From assembly GCA_002319815.1 (NCBI GenBank), contig DCFR01000059.1:1-43439 (forward strand): a DNA stretch of 43,439 bases, given 5' to 3'. Position 1 is the first letter of the stretch; every line of letters starts with the position of its first letter. The position numbers were made by a program, and so were the translations under genes. This DNA comes from Megamonas sp. UBA1799. GTDB lineage: Bacteria; Bacillota; Negativicutes; Selenomonadales; Selenomonadaceae. Below are positions 41,033-43,439 of the stretch, one piece after another. The notes below the pieces were generated by a model. The model was not told the DNA's origin. It saw only the letters and a program-made list of their open reading frames with translations, and did not search any database.

Positions 41033-41908
41033 TTAGTTATCGATGTTACCTTTTAATTTTTCCAAGAATTGCAGTACATAAGGTTCCCATACCACCCGAT
41101 TACCAACAAAAGAACGGTGACCATCTTCTCCATAAGCGGGTAAAGCAATAAATTCCGCTTGGCCGCCATTTGCCGTGTAAGCAGCAAACATAGCCTGCGC
41201 CACAGAAGGAGAAAAATAATGATCATTCGCCGCATAGAACCACAAAGTGGGCACCCGGGAAGTTTTACCATATTTACCCATCGAAGCGACCAAGTTCTTT
41301 TCATCCCGCACCAAATCGGGAGCATAAGAACCACGACCGCCAGCAAAATTTACAATACCAATAACCCCGCCAATATTAAGCGACCCGGTCGCAATAACAG
41401 AATGACCGCCGGTAGATTGCCCCATCAAGATAATCTGGTTTTTATTAATATAAGGCTTTTCTTTCATATAGCTGATAGCTGCCTGCAAGTCATGTGCCGC
41501 TTCTAAACCGGCTTGATAATAATTTTTCGTTCCATCAGAAAAAGAAGGAGTTTCCGCATAAGGTGCCTGTGAAGAACCAAAGCCCCGTCGAACCACAAAA
41601 GTAACAACATAACCCAGATTGGCAAAGTATTCGCTTTGCCTTTTAAAATACGTATCCGCATCGGTTTGTGCGCGTTCTTTAGCTAAACGAGGAGTGCCAT
41701 GTGTCAAAATGATAAGCGGGAAAGGCCCATTGCCTTCCGGCTTGTAAATTTTGGCATCGAGAAAATATTCATTATTCCCAACCTTAACAGGAATTTTGAC
41801 CAGTTCCGTTTCAAGTTCAGAAGCAAACACAGGTGTCGTGCACAAAAAAATAAGCAACGAAAAAAACAAGATCATTTTGCGGTCTAAATATATTTTCATA
41901 TTTTTCAT
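41033..41908 (-). CDS. Secreted alpha/beta hydrolase (dienelactone hydrolase-like)
   Basis: 291 aa. A signal peptide is visible: basic start, hydrophobic core at about 12-25 and a VFA-S cleavage site near residue 29. The nucleophile is S165 in MGQSTGGHS; D229 in YAANDHYF and H264 in GEDGHRSF complete the triad. The oxyanion-loop LTHGTPR is at 69-75. Probably an exported esterase or peptidase-like hydrolase; the substrate is unknown. The ribosome binding site AGGGG lies 8 nt before ATG 41908. Its promoter is overlaid by a perfect dyad, suggesting regulated expression. Confidence 0.85.
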   Translation of the reverse strand: MKNMKIYLDRKMILFFSLLIFLCTTPVFASELETELVKIPVKVGNNEYFLDAKIYKPEGNGPFPLIILTHGTPRLAKERAQTDADTYFKRQSEYFANLGYVVTFVVRRGFGSSQAPYAETPSFSDGTKNYYQAGLEAAHDLQAAISYMKEKPYINKNQIILMGQSTGGHSVIATGSLNIGGVIGIVNFAGGRGSYAPDLVRDEKNLVASMGKYGKTSRVPTLWFYAANDHYFSPSVAQAMFAAYTANGGQAEFIALPAYGEDGHRSFVGNRVVWEPYVLQFLEKLKGNIDN

Positions 41909-41941
41909 ATACTATTCCCCTATCGCATATTTTTTATATTG

Positions 41942-41989
41942 ATTCTAGATAATATAGATAAATCCTGCCAATGCCTGAATTTATCTATA
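41942..41989 (-). promoter_or_regulatory. Hydrolase promoter overlaid by an 11-bp operator-like dyad
   Basis: Minus-strand TTGGCA (41971-41966), 18 nt, TAGAAT (41947-41942) forms the promoter. The -35 box sits in the 15-nt spacer of a perfect inverted repeat, TATAGATAAAT (41953-41963) and ATTTATCTATA (41979-41989). A dimeric regulator binding there would block RNA polymerase. Confidence 0.6.
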
Positions 41990-42068
41990 ATTTTTTTAGA
42001 CTGCAAATAAACACCAGAAATTTATTATTCTAAACCTTAATATTTATTCATTTTTTTGGCCTATTTCA

Positions 42069-42126
42069 TGTCTTCTAAAACGAGAAGACAACAGTGCAAA
42101 AAAAGCAGTGAGTAGCTGCTCTTTTT
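42069..42126. other. Two hairpins in the divergent hydrolase spacer
   Basis: The 319-nt gap 41909-42227 has no gene. Besides the flanking promoters it contains TGTCTTCT/AGAAGACA (42069-42090) and AGCAG/CTGCT (42104-42120); the second is followed by TTTTT on the plus strand and by TTTTTTT on the minus strand, so it resembles a bidirectional terminator. A short untranslated transcript or a relic of a lost gene is possible. Confidence 0.4.
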
Positions 42127-42152
42127 CTTAGACAAAACTGATAAAATCATAA

Positions 42153-42181
42153 TTGAAAACCCTACTGCTCAATGATAAAAT
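42153..42181 (+). promoter_or_regulatory. Promoter of the second hydrolase
   Basis: TTGAAA (42153-42158), 17 nt, TAAAAT (42176-42181): the same two hexamers and spacing as the tgt promoter. About 46 nt upstream of the GTG start. Confidence 0.7.
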
Positions 42182-42227
42182 ATGACGATACATACTATAA
42201 GATATTATTAAAAAGAAGGTTTATATT

Positions 42228-43016
42228 GTGAAAAAATATCTGTTCATTCTTACCAGTTTTGTACTTATAACATGTGGCTATTTACTCCTAAAAAGCGCAT
42301 ACACTAAACCTATAAAATCACTCGACTCCATCACAACTCATGAAACCCTTCCAGTATCAGATACTTTTATAGAAACGAAAGCCACATTTGCTTATCAAGA
42401 TCAAAAAATTCAATATATGCTGATCGTTCCAGCGGCATATACCCAAGATTCTAACCAATGGCCTCTTATCCTCTTCTTGCACGGAAGCTCGCTACGTGGA
42501 AATAACTTGGATTTAGTAAAAGAATATGGGCCAACATGGGTTTCCGAACAGCGCAGTGACTTTCCTTTTGTTGTTCTTGCTCCGCAATGCCCGGAAAATG
42601 CTGATTGGATAAATATGTCAGATATTATAACGGCTTTACTCACTGATGTTTTAAAAAAATATCGTATAGACAAAAACAGAGTATATTTAACTGGTATAAG
42701 CCTTGGTGGCAGAGGTGCTTGGATACTGGCTCGCAAACATCCAGAGTATTTTGCAGCATTTGCTCCCATTGCAGCTGCCACGCAAACAATTCCAGACAAC
42801 TGGGACAACAAGCTACTTTCTCTTCCGATATGGGCTTTTCATGGTGATAAAGATACTGTCGTTCCGTTAGAAAATGATACAGCCCTAATTGACGCATTTC
42901 GTAAACAAGGAGGTACACCGCGATTCACAATCTTACATGGGCAAGGCCATTACATCGCCGGTATATATAAAAATCGAGAGCTGTATGATTGGTTTCTGAG
43001 CAAGGCCCGCCAATAA
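42228..43016 (+). CDS. Membrane-anchored alpha/beta hydrolase (esterase/phospholipase-like)
   Basis: 262 aa, GTG start with AGAAGG 8 nt upstream. A hydrophobic N-terminal segment (about 4-22) is an uncleaved anchor or a signal peptide; LITC is a poor lipobox. The catalytic set is S158 in TGISLGGRG, D209 in HGDKDTVVP and H241 in GQGHYIAG, with oxyanion motif LFLHGSS at 82-88. It fits the PHB-depolymerase/carboxylesterase type found as single-domain exported esterases. It belongs to a different subfamily from the divergent hydrolase. The substrate is unknown. Confidence 0.85.
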   Translation: MKKYLFILTSFVLITCGYLLLKSAYTKPIKSLDSITTHETLPVSDTFIETKATFAYQDQKIQYMLIVPAAYTQDSNQWPLILFLHGSSLRGNNLDLVKEYGPTWVSEQRSDFPFVVLAPQCPENADWINMSDIITALLTDVLKKYRIDKNRVYLTGISLGGRGAWILARKHPEYFAAFAPIAAATQTIPDNWDNKLLSLPIWAFHGDKDTVVPLENDTALIDAFRKQGGTPRFTILHGQGHYIAGIYKNRELYDWFLSKARQ

Positions 43017-43201
43017 TACCCTGCTCAAAGGCATTGAACACAATGGCAATGAGTGTCTTGGAAAACCGGCCCCCCCCCGAGCCGCTGCGGGAAAACTTCT
43101 CCGGATATTGGAGTCGGCGCATTACCGAAAAAGACCGGCTCATCTATCGCGTCGATGACAAGATCATTTACATCGCCGCTTGCAAAGGTCATTACGAATA
43201 G
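43013..43201 (+). pseudogene. Truncated YoeB-type toxin relic
   Basis: The C-terminal half of a YoeB (RelE superfamily mRNA interferase) is clear: PEPLRENFSGYWSRRITEKD and IYIAACKGHYE ending at 43201. The upstream part, LLKGIEHNGNECLGKP (from about 43021), is in another frame; the two are separated by a run of nine C at 43070-43078. The first 30 or so codons and the YefM antitoxin are missing, the relic abutting the esterase stop. Conserved active-site residues at the C-terminus (R, H-Y) remain, but no functional start exists. Confidence 0.75.
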
Positions 43202-43225
43202 ATTTCTTCCGCTATGAAACCAACG

Positions 43226-43260
43226 AAGCCCCCGCAGCTATTACGGCTGTGGAGGCTTTT
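43226..43260 (+). terminator. Terminator after the toxin relic
   Basis: AAGCCCCCGCAGC (43226-43238) pairs, with two mismatches, with GGCTGTGGAGGCTT (43245-43258), followed by TTTTATA. Confidence 0.7.
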
Positions 43261-43439
43261 ATACTATACAAACTCAATTGTTTTCATGAAGCTGTTCCAG
43301 TGACTGAAGTTCCTTGTTACGTTTCTCCAGACTCTGTGGTCCCGCGATAAACATTGCATCCCCAAAGCATCATTGAGTGCAACATTGATTAAATGGAAAG
43401 AAATACTGCCATGCCTAGTGTATTGGCACATTGATTTTT
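43261..43439. other. Window end, no intact gene
   Basis: On the minus strand a stretch of about 31 open codons (43369-43274) ends in RNKELQSLEQLHENN before a TGA, and looks like the helical tail of some protein cut by a stop upstream. It is not recognised and may be a relic. Nothing else is supported. Confidence 0.2.

Noticed and set aside
1..43439. CRISPR array, tRNA or rRNA genes
   Set aside because: No regularly spaced direct repeats and no tRNA cloverleaf or rRNA segments were recognised in the intergenic stretches read.

Overview
The window looks like the chromosome of an anaerobic Firmicute, most plausibly a diderm member of the Negativicutes. This is inferred from the gene set and order (tgt-yajC-fthC-SpoIIE phosphatase-NTPase-secD-secF-recJ-rel; fur-hemZ-hisS-aspS), from GatCAB, a CBS/DRTGG family II pyrophosphatase and HemZ, and from a lipid A/LOS-type phosphoethanolamine transferase, which would suit an outer membrane. 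No rRNA, tRNA or CRISPR array was seen. Nearly all genes lie on the minus strand, so operons read from high to low coordinates.

Layout from high to low coordinates. 40.4-29.9 kb: a tgt operon with its own TTGAAA-17-TAAAAT promoter (queuosine insertion, YajC, folate salvage, a SpoIIE-like phosphatase coupled to a small P-loop NTPase, SecD/SecF) ending in a strong terminator; then recJ, and rel plus a metallo-beta-lactamase hydrolase. 29.9-24.8 kb: fur-hemZ-hisS-aspS. 24.8-20.1 kb: envelope genes (a TagA/WecG glycosyltransferase; psd-pssA for phosphatidylethanolamine; a GT2 glycosyltransferase), then queD-queE. 20.1-18.3 kb: a phosphoethanolamine transferase with its own promoter. 12.0-0.3 kb: a CBS-pyrophosphatase, pcrA-ligA (helicase and ligase), gatCAB (tRNA amidation), and a phosphatase-rlmD pair. 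ttcA (12.1 kb) is divergent on the plus strand.

Two stretches are clearly accessory. At 12.9-18.3 kb a visibly AT-richer island holds a translationally coupled AAA+ ATPase and intracellular subtilisin-like (S8) protease, next to a badly decayed DDE transposase. This pair is the best candidate for an uncharacterised, possibly defence-related, system. At 40.5-43.4 kb there are a 63-codon gene with its own promoter and terminator, two divergent alpha/beta hydrolases (one under a promoter overlaid by a perfect 11-bp dyad), and a truncated YoeB-type toxin relic with a C9 tract. A transposase fragment also sits at the extreme left end.

Functional links: QueD, QueE and Tgt are three steps of queuosine-tRNA biosynthesis; Psd/PssA make the phosphatidylethanolamine that the phosphoethanolamine transferase would use as donor; YajC/SecD/SecF form the accessory Sec complex. 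Intrinsic terminators follow gatB, the pyrophosphatase, the S8 gene, the GT2 gene, aspS, secF and the first hydrolase, which helps define the transcription units.
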